Assembly (NCBI RefSeq): GCF_900638555.1
Contig: NZ_LR134525.1
Span: 1,116,001-1,180,000, forward strand
Length of the DNA stretch: 64,000 bases
Source: Neisseria meningitidis
Lineage (GTDB): Bacteria > Pseudomonadota > Gammaproteobacteria > Burkholderiales > Neisseriaceae
Direction: 5' to 3'
The position numbers and the translations under genes are program-made. The notes beneath the pieces are model-generated. The model made no database searches and was not told the DNA's origin. It saw nothing but the letters and a program-made list of their open reading frames with translations. Below are positions 48,589 to 58,900 of this stretch, piece after piece. Numbering within the stretch: the stretch's first letter is position 1; every line of letters begins with the position of its first letter.

Positions 48589-50004
48589 ATGAACCTGCAT
48601 GCAAAGGACAAAACCCAGCATCCTGAAAACGTCGAGCTTCTCAGTGCGCAGAAGCCGATTACCGACTTTAAAGGACTGCTGACCACCATTATTTCCGCCG
48701 TCGTCTGTTTCGGCATTTACCATATCCTGCCCTACGCCCCTGATGCCAACAAAGGTATCGCGCTGCTGATTTTCGTTGCCGCACTTTGGTTTACCGAAGC
48801 CGTCCACATTACCGTTACCGCGCTGATGATCCCTATCCTCGCCGTCGTACTCGGTTTCCCCGACATGGACATCAAAAAGGCGATGGCTGATTTTTCCAAC
48901 CCGATTATCTACATTTTTTTCGGCGGTTTCGCACTCGCCACCGCCCTGCATATGCAGCGTCTCGACCGCAAAATCGCCGTCAGCCTGCTGCGGCTGTCGC
49001 GCGGCAGTATGAAGGCCGCCGTGCTGATGTTGTTCCTCGTTACCGCCTTTCTGTCCATGTGGATCAGCAACACCGCCACCGCCGCGATGATGCTGCCTCT
49101 GGCAATGGGTATGCTGAGCCACCTCGACCGGGAAAAAGAACGCAAAACCTACGTCTTCGTCCTGCTCGGCATCGCCTATTGCGCCAGCATCGGCGGCTTG
49201 GGCACGCTCGTCGGCTCGCCGCCCAACCTGATTGCCGCCAAAGCCCTAAACTTGGACTTCGTCGGCTGGATGAAGCTCGGCCTGCCGATGATGCTGTTGA
49301 TTCTGCCCTTGATGCTGCTCTCCCTGTACGTCATCCTCAAACCTAATTTGAACGAACGTGTGGAAATCAAAGCCGAATCCATCCCTTGGACGCTGCACCG
49401 TGTCATCGCGCTGTTGATTTTCCTTGCCACAGCCGCCGCGTGGATATTCAGTTCCAAAATCAAAACCGCCTTCGGCATTTCCAATCCCGACACCGTTATC
49501 GCCCTGAGTGCCGCCGTCGCCGTCGTTGTATTTGGTGTGGCGCAATGGAAGGAAGTCGCCCGCAATACCGACTGGGGCGTGTTGATGCTCTTCGGCGGCG
49601 GCATCAGCCTGAGCACGCTGTTGAAAACATCCGGCGCGTCCGAAGCCTTGGGACAGCAGGTTGCCGCCACCTTTTCCGGCGCACCCGCATTTTTGGTAAT
49701 ACTCATCGTCGCCGCCTTCATTATTTTTCTGACCGAGTTCACCAGCAACACCGCCTCCGCCGCATTGCTTGTACCGATTTTCTCCGGCATCGCTATGCAG
49801 ATGGGGCTGCCCGAACAAGTCTTGGTATTCGTCATCGGCATCGGCGCATCTTGTGCCTTCATGCTGCCGGTTGCCACACCGCCTAACGCGATTGTGTTCG
49901 GCACAGGCTTAATCAAGCAACGCGAAATGATGAATGTCGGCATACTGCTGAACATCCTCTGCGTAGTATTGGTTGCTCTGTGGGCTTATGCTGTACTGAT
50001 GTAA
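48589..50004 (+). CDS. divalent anion:sodium symporter (DASS/SLC13 family)
   Basis: A 471-residue transporter with about 11 hydrophobic segments and two SNT motifs: MWISNTATAAMMLP in the first half and EFTSNTASAALLVP in the second, which bind sodium and substrate in the DASS family. Substrates are dicarboxylates, citrate or sulfate; which one is not decidable. AAAGGAG precedes the ATG at 48589. The 230-bp upstream region is AT-rich and probably carries its promoter. A mucosa-type DUS lies in the downstream hairpin region (50045-50056). Confidence 0.9.
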   Translation: MNLHAKDKTQHPENVELLSAQKPITDFKGLLTTIISAVVCFGIYHILPYAPDANKGIALLIFVAALWFTEAVHITVTALMIPILAVVLGFPDMDIKKAMADFSNPIIYIFFGGFALATALHMQRLDRKIAVSLLRLSRGSMKAAVLMLFLVTAFLSMWISNTATAAMMLPLAMGMLSHLDREKERKTYVFVLLGIAYCASIGGLGTLVGSPPNLIAAKALNLDFVGWMKLGLPMMLLILPLMLLSLYVILKPNLNERVEIKAESIPWTLHRVIALLIFLATAAAWIFSSKIKTAFGISNPDTVIALSAAVAVVVFGVAQWKEVARNTDWGVLMLFGGGISLSTLLKTSGASEALGQQVAATFSGAPAFLVILIVAAFIIFLTEFTSNTASAALLVPIFSGIAMQMGLPEQVLVFVIGIGASCAFMLPVATPPNAIVFGTGLIKQREMMNVGILLNILCVVLVALWAYAVLM

Positions 50005-50122
50005 ACCATCGACCTAAACAACAAGACCGTCTGAAAGAATATTTTTCAGACGACCTTGAAGTTTGTCGTTCAGACACAATTTGTCGAATCATTCAAAACC
50101 GGATTCTAACGAAAGGAAACCC

Positions 50123-50632
50123 ATGATTATCCTGCACACCAACAAAGGCGACATCAAAATCGAACTCGATTTCGACAAAGCCCCCGTTACCGCCAAAAAC
50201 TTCGAGCAATACGTCAAAGACGGCTTCTACGACGGCGTAATCTTCCACCGCGTCATCAAAGGCTTCATGATTCAAGGCGGCGGCATGGATGAAAACATGA
50301 ACGAAAAAGAAACCCGCGATCCGATTCAAAACGAAGCGTCCAACGGCCTGCCCAACGATAAATACACCATCGCCATGGCACGCACTTCCGACCCCCATTC
50401 CGCCAGCGCGCAATTCTTCATCAACACTGCCGACAACGCTTTCCTGAACTTCCGTTCTAAAGAGCTGTACGGCAAAACCGTCGTCCAAGACTGGGGCTAT
50501 GCAGTATTCGGTAAAGTCGTTGACGGTTTTGACGTTGTCGATGCCATCGAAGGCGTATCCACCAAACGCCACGGCTACCATGACGACGTACCGAGCGAAC
50601 CTGTCGTCATCATTAAAGCCGAAGCGGTATAA
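50123..50632 (+). CDS. ppiB: cytoplasmic peptidyl-prolyl cis-trans isomerase B (cyclophilin)
   Basis: A 169-residue cyclophilin without signal peptide. [14 protein letters not shown] contains the catalytic Arg. [34 protein letters not shown] and EPVVIIKAE are conserved. AAAGGAAACCC precedes the ATG at 50123. A strong terminator follows. Confidence 0.97.
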   Translation: MIILHTNKGDIKIELDFDKAPVTAKNFEQYVKDGFYDGVIFHRVIKGFMIQGGGMDENMNEKETRDPIQNEASNGLPNDKYTIAMARTSDPHSASAQFFINTADNAFLNFRSKELYGKTVVQDWGYAVFGKVVDGFDVVDAIEGVSTKRHGYHDDVPSEPVVIIKAEAV

Positions 50633-50644
50633 ACCGGCAATCCG

Positions 50645-50674
50645 AAAGCAGCCTGCACAAAGGCTGCTTTTTTT
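50645..50674 (+). terminator. rho-independent terminator of ppiB
   Basis: AAAGCAGCCT pairs with AGGCTGCTTT over GCACAA, followed by further Ts. The 5' arm happens to contain AAGCAGCCTGCA. Confidence 0.9.
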
Positions 50675-50794
50675 GTTTCAGGCGGCATAAAATCCAAGCA
50701 CATATGCCGTCTGAACACCTCCCGCAAGCCTTCGGACAATGTTGCAACGTGTTAAAATAGCCTCCTTTCCTGAAACCACAACAAGGAAACCATC

Positions 50795-52177
50795 ATGGCA
50801 AATATTGCCCGCGACATCTTCAAAGCCTACGACATCCGAGGCATTGTCGGCAAAACCCTGACTGACGATGCCGCCTATCTCATCGGCAGGGCCATCGCCG
50901 CCAAAGCCGCCGAAAAAGGCATGACCCGCATCGCGCTCGGACGCGACGGACGCTTGAGCGGTCCCGAACTGATGGAGCACATCCAACGCGGCTTTACCGA
51001 CAGCGGCATCGGCGTACTCAACGTCGGCATGGTCGCCACTCCTATGCTCTATTTTGCCGCCATCAACGAATGCGGCGGCAGCGGCGTGATGATTACCGGC
51101 AGCCACAATCCGCCTGATTACAACGGTTTCAAAATGATGCTCGGCGGCGACACGCTCGCAGGCGAAGCCATTCAAGAACTTTTAGCTATTGTTGAGAAAG
51201 ATGGTTTTGTTGCCGCCGACAAACAAGGCAACGTAACCGAAAAAGACATCTCCGGCGAATACCACAACCACATCGTCGGCCACATCAAACTCAAACGCCC
51301 CATGAAAATTGCCATCGACGCGGGCAACGGCGTGGGCGGCGCGTTTGCCGGCAAACTCTATAAAGGCTTGGGCAACGAAGTAACCGAGCTTTTCTGCGAC
51401 GTGGACGGCACTTTCCCCAACCACCATCCCGACCCATCCAAACCGAAAAACCTGCAAGATTTGATTGCCGCGCTGAAAAACGGTGATGCCGAAATCGGCC
51501 TGGCGTTTGACGGCGATGCCGACCGCTTGGGTGTGGTCACCAAAGACGGCAACATTATTTATCCCGACCGCCAACTGATGCTGTTCGCCCAAGACGTTTT
51601 GAACCGCAATCCCGGCGCGAAAGTCATTTTCGACGTGAAGTCCACCCGCCTGCTTGCGCCTTGGATTAAAGAACACGGCGGCGAAGCCATAATGGAAAAA
51701 ACCGGCCACAGCTTTATCAAATCCGCCATGAAAAAAACCGGCGCGCTGGTTGCCGGCGAAATGAGCGGACACATCTTCTTCAAAGAACGCTGGTTCGGCT
51801 TCGACGACGGTCTGTACGCCGGCGCACGCCTCTTGGAAATCCTGTCTGCCTCCGATAATCCGTCCGAAGTGTTAAACAACCTGCCGCAAAGCATTTCCAC
51901 GCCCGAACTCAACATCGCCCTGCCCGAAGGCAGCAACGGCCATCAGGTTATCGACGAACTCGCCGCCAAAGCCGAATTTGAAGGCGCAACCGAAATCATC
52001 ACCATCGACGGTCTGCGCGTTGAATTTCCCGACGGCTTCGGTCTGATGCGTGCTTCCAATACCACGCCGATTCTGGTGTTGCGTTTTGAGGCGGATACGC
52101 AAGCAGCCATCGAGCGGATTCAAAACCAATTCAAAGCCGTCATCGAAAGCAATCCGAATCTAATCTGGCCTCTGTAA
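50795..52177 (+). CDS. pgm: phosphoglucomutase/phosphomannomutase
   Basis: A 460-residue alpha-D-phosphohexomutase of the AlgC type. The phosphoserine loop is TGSHNPPDYNGFK with Ser at about 103, the magnesium loop DGDADRLG at 239-244, the sugar loop GEMSGHIFF, and the phosphate loop RASNTTP. In Neisseria the enzyme provides glucose 1-phosphate for lipooligosaccharide. AAGGAAACC precedes the ATG at 50795. Complete. Confidence 0.96.
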   Translation: MANIARDIFKAYDIRGIVGKTLTDDAAYLIGRAIAAKAAEKGMTRIALGRDGRLSGPELMEHIQRGFTDSGIGVLNVGMVATPMLYFAAINECGGSGVMITGSHNPPDYNGFKMMLGGDTLAGEAIQELLAIVEKDGFVAADKQGNVTEKDISGEYHNHIVGHIKLKRPMKIAIDAGNGVGGAFAGKLYKGLGNEVTELFCDVDGTFPNHHPDPSKPKNLQDLIAALKNGDAEIGLAFDGDADRLGVVTKDGNIIYPDRQLMLFAQDVLNRNPGAKVIFDVKSTRLLAPWIKEHGGEAIMEKTGHSFIKSAMKKTGALVAGEMSGHIFFKERWFGFDDGLYAGARLLEILSASDNPSEVLNNLPQSISTPELNIALPEGSNGHQVIDELAAKAEFEGATEIITIDGLRVEFPDGFGLMRASNTTPILVLRFEADTQAAIERIQNQFKAVIESNPNLIWPL

Positions 52178-52196
52178 ACACAGGAAAAATGCTTAA

Positions 52197-52952
52197 TCAA
52201 ATCTTGGTAGATTGGATTTGGCTTAAAAATCTCCGCGTCCGTTCGTGTTTGGGGTGGTCGAACAACTCTTTCGGGCTGCCCTGCTCTACGATAACGCCGC
52301 CGTCCATCACGACAACGGTCGTGGCAACTTCCAGCGCGAACTTGATTTCGTGGGTAACGACGACCATCGTCCAACCTTCCCGCGCCAATTCCTTCATGGC
52401 GTTCAACACGTCTTGCACCAACTCGGGGTCAAGCGCGGAAGTGGGTTCGTCAAACAACATCAGCTCGGGCTGAATCGCCAATGCTCGGGCAATGCCGACG
52501 CGCTGCTGCTGACCGCCGGAAAGCTGGTAGGGATACAAATCCACTTTGTCGCCCAAGCCGACTTTTTCCAGCAGTTTCAGAGCCTCTTCGCGCGCTTGGG
52601 CGGCAGGCTTGCCCTGTACGGCAACCGGTCCTTCCATCACGTTTTCCAAGGCGGTTTTGTGCGGAAAGAGGTTGTATTGTTGAAACACCATGCCTGATTT
52701 GCGGCGCAGTGCCAAAATATCGTGTTTGCTTGGTTTTTTAGAAAAATCGATTTTCAGCGGTCGCTCGTTGTCGAACTCGATTTGTCCGTCTTCGGGCATT
52801 TCCAACGCGTTTAGGCATCGCAGAAACGTCGTTTTGCCTGAGCCGGAAGGCCCGAGGATGACGACCACCTGCCCTTTGCACACATCCAAATTGATGCCGC
52901 GCAAAATGGTATTTTTGCCGAAGGTCTTATGGATATTGCGGATTTTAATCAT
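52197..52952 (-). CDS. polar amino-acid ABC transporter ATP-binding protein
   Basis: A 251-residue ABC ATPase. Walker A is GPSGSGKT at about 34-41, the Q-loop FQQYNLFPH, the signature [16 protein letters not shown], Walker [14 protein letters not shown], and the H-loop VVTHE. It resembles the GlnQ/TcyC type. Third gene of the receptor-permease-ATPase operon; 9 bp separate it from the permease. Convergent with pgm, with only 19 bp between. Confidence 0.95.
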   Translation of the reverse strand: MIKIRNIHKTFGKNTILRGINLDVCKGQVVVILGPSGSGKTTFLRCLNALEMPEDGQIEFDNERPLKIDFSKKPSKHDILALRRKSGMVFQQYNLFPHKTALENVMEGPVAVQGKPAAQAREEALKLLEKVGLGDKVDLYPYQLSGGQQQRVGIARALAIQPELMLFDEPTSALDPELVQDVLNAMKELAREGWTMVVVTHEIKFALEVATTVVVMDGGVIVEQGSPKELFDHPKHERTRRFLSQIQSTKI

Positions 52953-52961
52953 GACAACTCC

Positions 52962-53678
52962 TTATTTGGCGACGTAGCGGTCGAAACGTTTTTCCAAACG
53001 CGCCTGAATCAGGAACAGCACTTTACAAAAACACCAGTAAACCAAAGCGGCTTCGATATAGACGGGCAAAAAGTCATAAGTGCGGTTTGCCGTTTCCTGC
53101 GCGACGCGGAATAATTCCGTTACCGTCACGACTGCCGCGAGCGAGGTGTTTTTAAACAAACCGATAAACTCGTTGCTCAAAGGCGGCACGGCAACGCGAA
53201 ATGCCTGCGGCGCGACGATGCGGCGGAACGTCTGCATATAGGTCATGCCGATGGAGAAACCTGCTTCCCATTGGCCTTTCGGTACGGACAAAATTGCCGC
53301 GCGTATGGTTTCGGAAGCATATGCGCCGACATTGAGCGAAAAGCCGATGATGGCGGCAGGAATCGGGTCGATATAGATGCCGACGGAAGGCAGCCCGTAA
53401 AACACAATCACAAGCTGAACCAACAGCGGCGTACCGCGAATGACGGAAATATAAAATTCCACCAATTTCAGCAGGATTTTCCGCACGATGCCGCCGGCGG
53501 GCATAATCCGCACCAAAGCCACGGCTACCGCAATCATCATACCGATAACGAAAGAAGCTGCCGCCAAAGGCAGAGAGACCGCGAAGCCGGCTTTGACCAT
53601 AGGCAAAAACGCGCTGACAATCATATCGGCGCGTGTTTCCGTCATAAACGGCAGCGAAGCAAGGAAATTATTGAACAC
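52962..53678 (-). CDS. polar amino-acid ABC transporter permease
   Basis: A 238-residue His/Glu/Gln-type permease with about five membrane segments and the motif YVSVIRGTPLLVQL-like FYISVIRGTPLLVQL. SETIRAAILSVPKGQWEAG is the EAA loop that contacts the ATPase. The start overlaps the end of the receptor gene by 11 bp. Confidence 0.95.
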   Translation of the reverse strand: MFNNFLASLPFMTETRADMIVSAFLPMVKAGFAVSLPLAAASFVIGMMIAVAVALVRIMPAGGIVRKILLKLVEFYISVIRGTPLLVQLVIVFYGLPSVGIYIDPIPAAIIGFSLNVGAYASETIRAAILSVPKGQWEAGFSIGMTYMQTFRRIVAPQAFRVAVPPLSNEFIGLFKNTSLAAVVTVTELFRVAQETANRTYDFLPVYIEAALVYWCFCKVLFLIQARLEKRFDRYVAK

Positions 53679-54495
53679 TGATGTCTTTTCCGAAGAATTG
53701 TTCGCCCAGTTTTTTCAGCGTACCGTCGGCTTTCAGCTCGTTGATTGCCGTACTGAATTTCGCCACGGCTTCGTCATTGCCCTTGTTGACAATCAGGCCG
53801 GAACCGACTTTTTCATCGGCAGGTGCGGACCAAACGATTTTCACGCCCGCATTCGGGTTTTTCTTCAGATAGTCCAAAACCGCCAATTCGTCGTTCAGGG
53901 TTGCATCGGCACGTTTTTGTTCAATCAGGGTCAGCGATTGCGCCAAACCGTCCACTGCCACCAAATCTGCGCCTGCAGCTTTGGCTTTTTCGCCGTAGTT
54001 GCTGGTCAGGGATTGTGCGGTTTTCACGCCTTTGATGTCGTCGATAGATTTGATGTTGCTGTCGTTACGGGCAACCAATACGGCACCGCTCCAGCTGTAA
54101 GGATCGGATTTGTCGAATGTCGCTTGGCGTTCGGGGCTGGTCAGACCGACTTGGTTTGCCACCACGTCGAAACGCCCCGCCTTCAAACCCGCCATCATCG
54201 AATCCCATTGCGTTTCTTTAAACTCGACTTTCACGCCCAGTTTTTCCGCCACGGCGCGGGTTACTTCCACATCGTAACCGGTCAGTTTGCCGTCCTTGTC
54301 GTGGTAGGTAAACGGTGCGTAAGTGCCTTCCGTGCCGACGGTAACCGTGCCTTTATTGTTGATGCGCTCGATTAAAGAACCGGAAACTGCCGATTGTGCA
54401 GGCGCGGAAGATGCTCCGCTGCCGCTTTCCGAACCGCCGCAGGCCGCCAAAACCAATGCGGCAATGCCGCCGAGTACGAATTTTTTCAACATCAT
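53668..54495 (-). CDS. amino-acid (probably cystine) ABC transporter substrate-binding lipoprotein
   Basis: A 275-residue family-3 solute receptor. The signal peptide ends in a lipobox LAAC with the cysteine at about residue 19, followed by a Gly/Ser/Ala linker. The binding domain has the usual GTVTVGTEGTYAPFTY, LTGYDVEVTRAVAEKLG and VGSGLIVNKGN. Gene order and recall of the gonococcal receptor Ngo0372 suggest cystine as ligand; sequence alone shows only a polar amino acid. AGGAGAG precedes two adjacent ATGs (54495 and 54492). The 284-bp spacer upstream shows no gene. Confidence 0.92.
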   Translation of the reverse strand: MMLKKFVLGGIAALVLAACGGSESGSGASSAPAQSAVSGSLIERINNKGTVTVGTEGTYAPFTYHDKDGKLTGYDVEVTRAVAEKLGVKVEFKETQWDSMMAGLKAGRFDVVANQVGLTSPERQATFDKSDPYSWSGAVLVARNDSNIKSIDDIKGVKTAQSLTSNYGEKAKAAGADLVAVDGLAQSLTLIEQKRADATLNDELAVLDYLKKNPNAGVKIVWSAPADEKVGSGLIVNKGNDEAVAKFSTAINELKADGTLKKLGEQFFGKDISVQ

Positions 54496-54779
54496 TCTCT
54501 CCTGTAAAAAGTGTGCAAGTGCGGCATTCTAAGTGAAATTGCGGCAAACACAAAGAATACTTTTTTTATATGGTTATTCCAAATCGGAATGGAAAAGATA
54601 TGCCGAAGCCGCCGGAAGCGGAAATAAAGGGGGCGGGAAAGGCGGCGGGCGGCACGAAACCGAAAAGCGGCATCAGGTATGCAAACGGCGGATTCACGCA
54701 CGCCGTTCCGGCAAAAATCCGCCTGCCGATTCGGTGCTATAATCCATCCGAAACAGATGACACCAAAAAGGAACATCTC

Positions 54780-55688
54780 ATGAACACGCCCCAATCCGCC
54801 ATCATTCCCGACCACGCCCAAGCCGGCATCTTTATCGAAGCCGACTTCGCCGCCAACCGCCTCAACGATATTAAAGCCGCCTGCCGCGCTTCGCTCGACG
54901 CGTTATCCGCCTTGAAAACCCGCTTTCCGGACGATATTTTGGGTCTGACCATCGCCTTCGGCAGCAAAGCCTGGGCAACATTCGGACATACGGACGAAGG
55001 CAGTGAAATCAAACCCTTCTCCGAAATGGGCAACGGGCTTGCGCCGTCCACGCAGCACGATATGTCCATCCACATCCAATCTTTCCGCCAAAACGCCGCC
55101 TACGCGCTTGCCCAATCCGTTTTGGGCGCGTTCGGCGACAGCATATGCGTCGCGTCCGAAGAACACGGTTTGCGCCTGTATCAGGATCGCGGGCTGGACG
55201 GTTTCGTCGACGGCACGGAAAACCCGCAGGGCGATGAAAATGTCCGCGAAGTCGCCATCATCCCCGAAGGAAAACCCGATGCGGGCGGCAGCTATGTCCT
55301 GCTGCAAAAATACCTGCACGATTTGAAAAAATGGGATGCCGTCCCCGTCGCCGAACAGGAGGCCTCGGTCGGACGCGGCAAGGAAACCGACGACGAATTC
55401 GGCCACGATGTCCGCCTGCCCGATTCGCACCTCGGCCGCGTCAACCTGAAAGAAAACGGAGTCGGCCTGAAAATCGTCCGCCGCAGCCTGCCCTTCGGCA
55501 AAATCAGCGGCGAACACGGTTTGATGTTTACCGCATACTGCCGCACGCTGCACAATATCGAAGCGCAATTATTGAGTATGTTCGGCGACACGGATGGCAA
55601 AACCGACCTGCTGCTCCGGCACCTCTCCGCCGCCGTTTCGGGCGGATACTACTACGCGCCGTCTGTCGAACGCCTGCAAAACCTCTAA
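54780..55688 (+). CDS. Dyp-type heme peroxidase (YfeX-like)
   Basis: 302 residues of the dye-decolorising peroxidase family. The GxxDG motif is in GFVDGTENPQ at about 141-150, with the distal Asp. The heme His and Arg lie in the region of SHLGRVN and the following RRSLPFG. It lacks a Tat signal, so it is cytoplasmic like YfeX. AAAAAGGAAC precedes the ATG at 54780. Natural substrate unknown; porphyrinogen oxidation has been proposed for the family. Confidence 0.92.
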   Translation: MNTPQSAIIPDHAQAGIFIEADFAANRLNDIKAACRASLDALSALKTRFPDDILGLTIAFGSKAWATFGHTDEGSEIKPFSEMGNGLAPSTQHDMSIHIQSFRQNAAYALAQSVLGAFGDSICVASEEHGLRLYQDRGLDGFVDGTENPQGDENVREVAIIPEGKPDAGGSYVLLQKYLHDLKKWDAVPVAEQEASVGRGKETDDEFGHDVRLPDSHLGRVNLKENGVGLKIVRRSLPFGKISGEHGLMFTAYCRTLHNIEAQLLSMFGDTDGKTDLLLRHLSAAVSGGYYYAPSVERLQNL

Positions 55689-55696
55689 GCCAGACG

Positions 55697-55727
55697 ATGC
55701 CGTCTGAAACCATTTTTCAGACGGCAT
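55697..55727 (+). terminator. inverted DUS terminator
   Basis: ATGCCGTCTGAAA and TTTCAGACGGCAT with a 5-nt loop, followed by TTTT, 9 bp after the peroxidase gene. Confidence 0.8.
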
Positions 55728-55737
55728 TTTCCCGTTT

Positions 55738-55892
55738 TATAGTGGATTAACAAAAACCAGTACGGCGTTGCCTCGCCTTAGCTCAAAGAGAACGATTCTC
55801 TAAGGTGCTGAAGCACCAAGTGAATCGGTTCCGTACTATTTGCACTGTCTGCGGCTTCGTCGCCTTGTCCTGATTTTTGTTAATCCACTATA
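55738..55892. repeat. Correia repeat enclosed element, 155 bp full-length form
   Basis: TATAGTGGATTAAC to GTTAATCCACTATA with the standard interior. It lies 28 bp upstream of recB, so recB transcription must start in or cross it. Confidence 0.95.
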
Positions 55893-55920
55893 CCGTCCAA
55901 CCGTTTTCCGAGCGCGCACT

Positions 55921-58900
55921 ATGTCTGCAAGCATCCAAGCATTCGACCCGCTAACCGTCCCCATTTCCGGCACCAACCTGATTGAGGCCTCTGCCGGCAC
56001 CGGCAAAACCTACGGCATTGCCGCCCTGTTTACACGCCTGATCGTATTAGAACAAAAAAACGTCGAACGCGTATTGGTCGTAACCTTCACCAAAGCCGCC
56101 ACCGCCGAGCTGAAAACACGCCTGCGCGGGCGTTTGGACGATGTGTTACAAGTTTTAGAAAGCAAAGGAATTGCCAAACTTGGAGACGACACGCTTTCAG
56201 ACGGCATTGCCGCCTACTGCGCCGAACACCACGAAGGCGACACCTTCCTGCCCGAACTCTTAAAACAGGCTTTGCAAAAAGAGGGCCGGACGCGTCTGAT
56301 TGTCCGCCTCAAGGCCGCCATCGGGCAATTCGACAACGCCGCCATCTATACCATCCACGGCTTCTGCCAGCGCATCCTGCGCGACTACGCCTTCCTGTGC
56401 CAAGCACCGTTCGATGTCGAAATGACCGAAGAAGACGGCGACCGCCTGCTTATCCCGGCGCAAGATTTTTGGCGGGAACGCGTCAGCAATGATCCGGTGC
56501 TTGCCGCATTGGCGCTTAAACGCAAAGCTGTGCCGCAAACCGTCCTTGCCCAAATTTCGCGCTATCTTTCCCGCCCGTACCTGAATTTCCGCCGTCCGCA
56601 GGCGGATTTGAAACAGGCGCAGCGCAACGCCGAAACCTCATGGCAAACCATCTGCCGCCTGCTGCCAGAACTGGAAGCCGGCTTTTGGCGCATTCATCCC
56701 GACCTCAACGGCAACAGTTACCGCAAAAACAGCTTCGGCAACCTTTTTAAAGAACTGGCACAAAAATCCGCCGCCGGACAACTGCCCTTTCTGGACAAAG
56801 ACACACACGACAGACTCTTGAAACTTGCATCCGACAAACTCGAAGCCGGACTGAAAAAAGGCAAAACGCCCGATGCGGCAGTATTTGCCGAATTGCAGAA
56901 ACTGGCAGACTTCGGGCGCGATTTGAACGCACTCGAAGAAGCGGAAGAAGCAACAATGATCCGGCTGCAACTGGATTTAATCGAATACCTCAACCGCAGC
57001 CTTGCCGAGATGAAAAAATCGCGCCGCGAACGCGGTTTCGACGACCTGCTGCTCGATGTCCACACCGCGCTGACCGACAATCCGCACGCCGACACTCTCG
57101 CCCGCGCCGTTGCCGAAAACTGGGAAACCGCGCTGATCGACGAGTTCCAAGACACCGACCCGCTGCAATACGAAATCTTCCAAAAGATTTTCATCGCCCA
57201 AAACCGACCGCTGTTCCTCGTCGGCGATCCCAAACAGGCGATTTACAGCTTTCGCGGAGCGGACATTTACGCCTACCTTCAGGCGGCGGAAGACGCGCGG
57301 CACCGCTACACGCTCGCCACCAACTACCGCAGCCACGCCGCGCTTATCGGCAGCATAGGCGCGCTGTTCCGCCTCAAAGAACGCCCGTTCGTTTTGGAAA
57401 ACATCGGCTATTCGGAAGTCGGTGCGGCGCGTGCCGAAAGCAGGCTGTCCCCCGAACGTCCTGCCGTACAGGTTCGTTGGCTGCACGAAAACGACAATGA
57501 AAAAGCCAACAAAGACGTTTTGCGCCGCCGTGCCGCCGACTATTGCGCCGACGAAATCGCCCACGCGCTCAACGAAGCCGCCAGAGGCCGTCTGAATTTC
57601 AAAGGCTGCCCGTTGCAGTCGGGCGATATTGCCGTGCTGGTACGCACGCACAACGAGGCGGTGATGGTTTCCGCCGCCCTGAAAAAACGGCAGGTGCAAA
57701 GCGTCCTGCTTTCGCGCGAATCCGTGTTCGCCTCGCCCGAAGCCGCCGCCCTGTCCGCACTCATCGGCTTCTGGCTCGAACCGCGCCGCGCCGGAACGCT
57801 GCGCTTTGTCCTGACAAGCAGCATATTCGGCTATAACGCGCAGCAATTGCACGACTTCAACCAAAACGAAAGCGAGATTTTGCATTGGGCGGAATCTGCC
57901 CGAACCGCGCTCGACAACTGGAATCAATACGGCATTTTCGCCGCCATGCAGCAATTTTCCCAAACACACGGCATCGAAACGCGCCTCTTAAGCCGGAACA
58001 ACGGGCGCAGCCTGACCAACTATTTCCAACTGCTCGAACTGCTTGCCGCCGAAGACGCCCAAAACCGCAACCCCGCCGCGCTGCACAAATGGCTGCGCGA
58101 CCAAATCAGCCTGGTCGGTAACAACGGCGGCGACAGCCGAGCCATCCGTCTGGAAAGCGACGAAGATTTGGTCAAAATCGTTACCATGCACGCCTCGAAA
58201 GGTTTGCAGTATCCGCTGGTGTACTGCCCGTTTGCGTGGGACGCGCAAGATACCGGACCGTCCGACTGGCAAATCCTCCACCAAGGCGCAAACCGAACCG
58301 AACTGTTGGCAAAGGCGCAACTGTCGGAAGACGAACAGAAACAATACGCCGATGAAGAAATGGCGGAACGCCTGCGCCTGCTTTATGTCGCGCTGACGCG
58401 TGCCGAGGAACAGCTCAACATCTACGCCGCGTACTCCACCAATACTGCCGACAACCCCCTCGCCTACCTGATTGAAGGCTCGCCCCAAGACAGCCGTGAA
58501 ACCGTCCGCCGTGCCTATGCGTGTGAAAAAGACGGCATCGCGATGCTCAAACGCAACTGGCGGCGCGTGGCGGACAACGCCCCTTCCGGCACAAATTTCG
58601 CCTTCACCGAAAATGCGCCGCCCCCTGCCGCCTATCGCAGCAACGCCGGTCAAACCGCCGAATTTGCCGCAAACAGCATTCCCGAACGCGGATTCCGATT
58701 TGTCCGCCACACCAGCTTTACCGCCTTAAGCCGCCATACCCAAACGCCCGACGGCGGCGAAGAAGATGCCTGCCCGTCCTTGGATGCCGCCGAAACCTCG
58801 GTGCCGGCGATGCCGTCTGAAACGCCGACGGCTTCAGACGGCATATCGATACACGATTTTCCGAAAGGCACGCAGGCGGGGCTGTGCCTGCACGAAATTC

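Noticed and set aside
50646..50657. AAGCAGCCTGCA (third Kingella-type DUS) in the ppiB terminator
   Set aside because: It is simply the 5' arm of a common hairpin AAAGCAGCCT...AGGCTGCTTT. For the same reason the AAGCAGCCTGCA copies in the hsdS clusters were not counted as strong dialect evidence.
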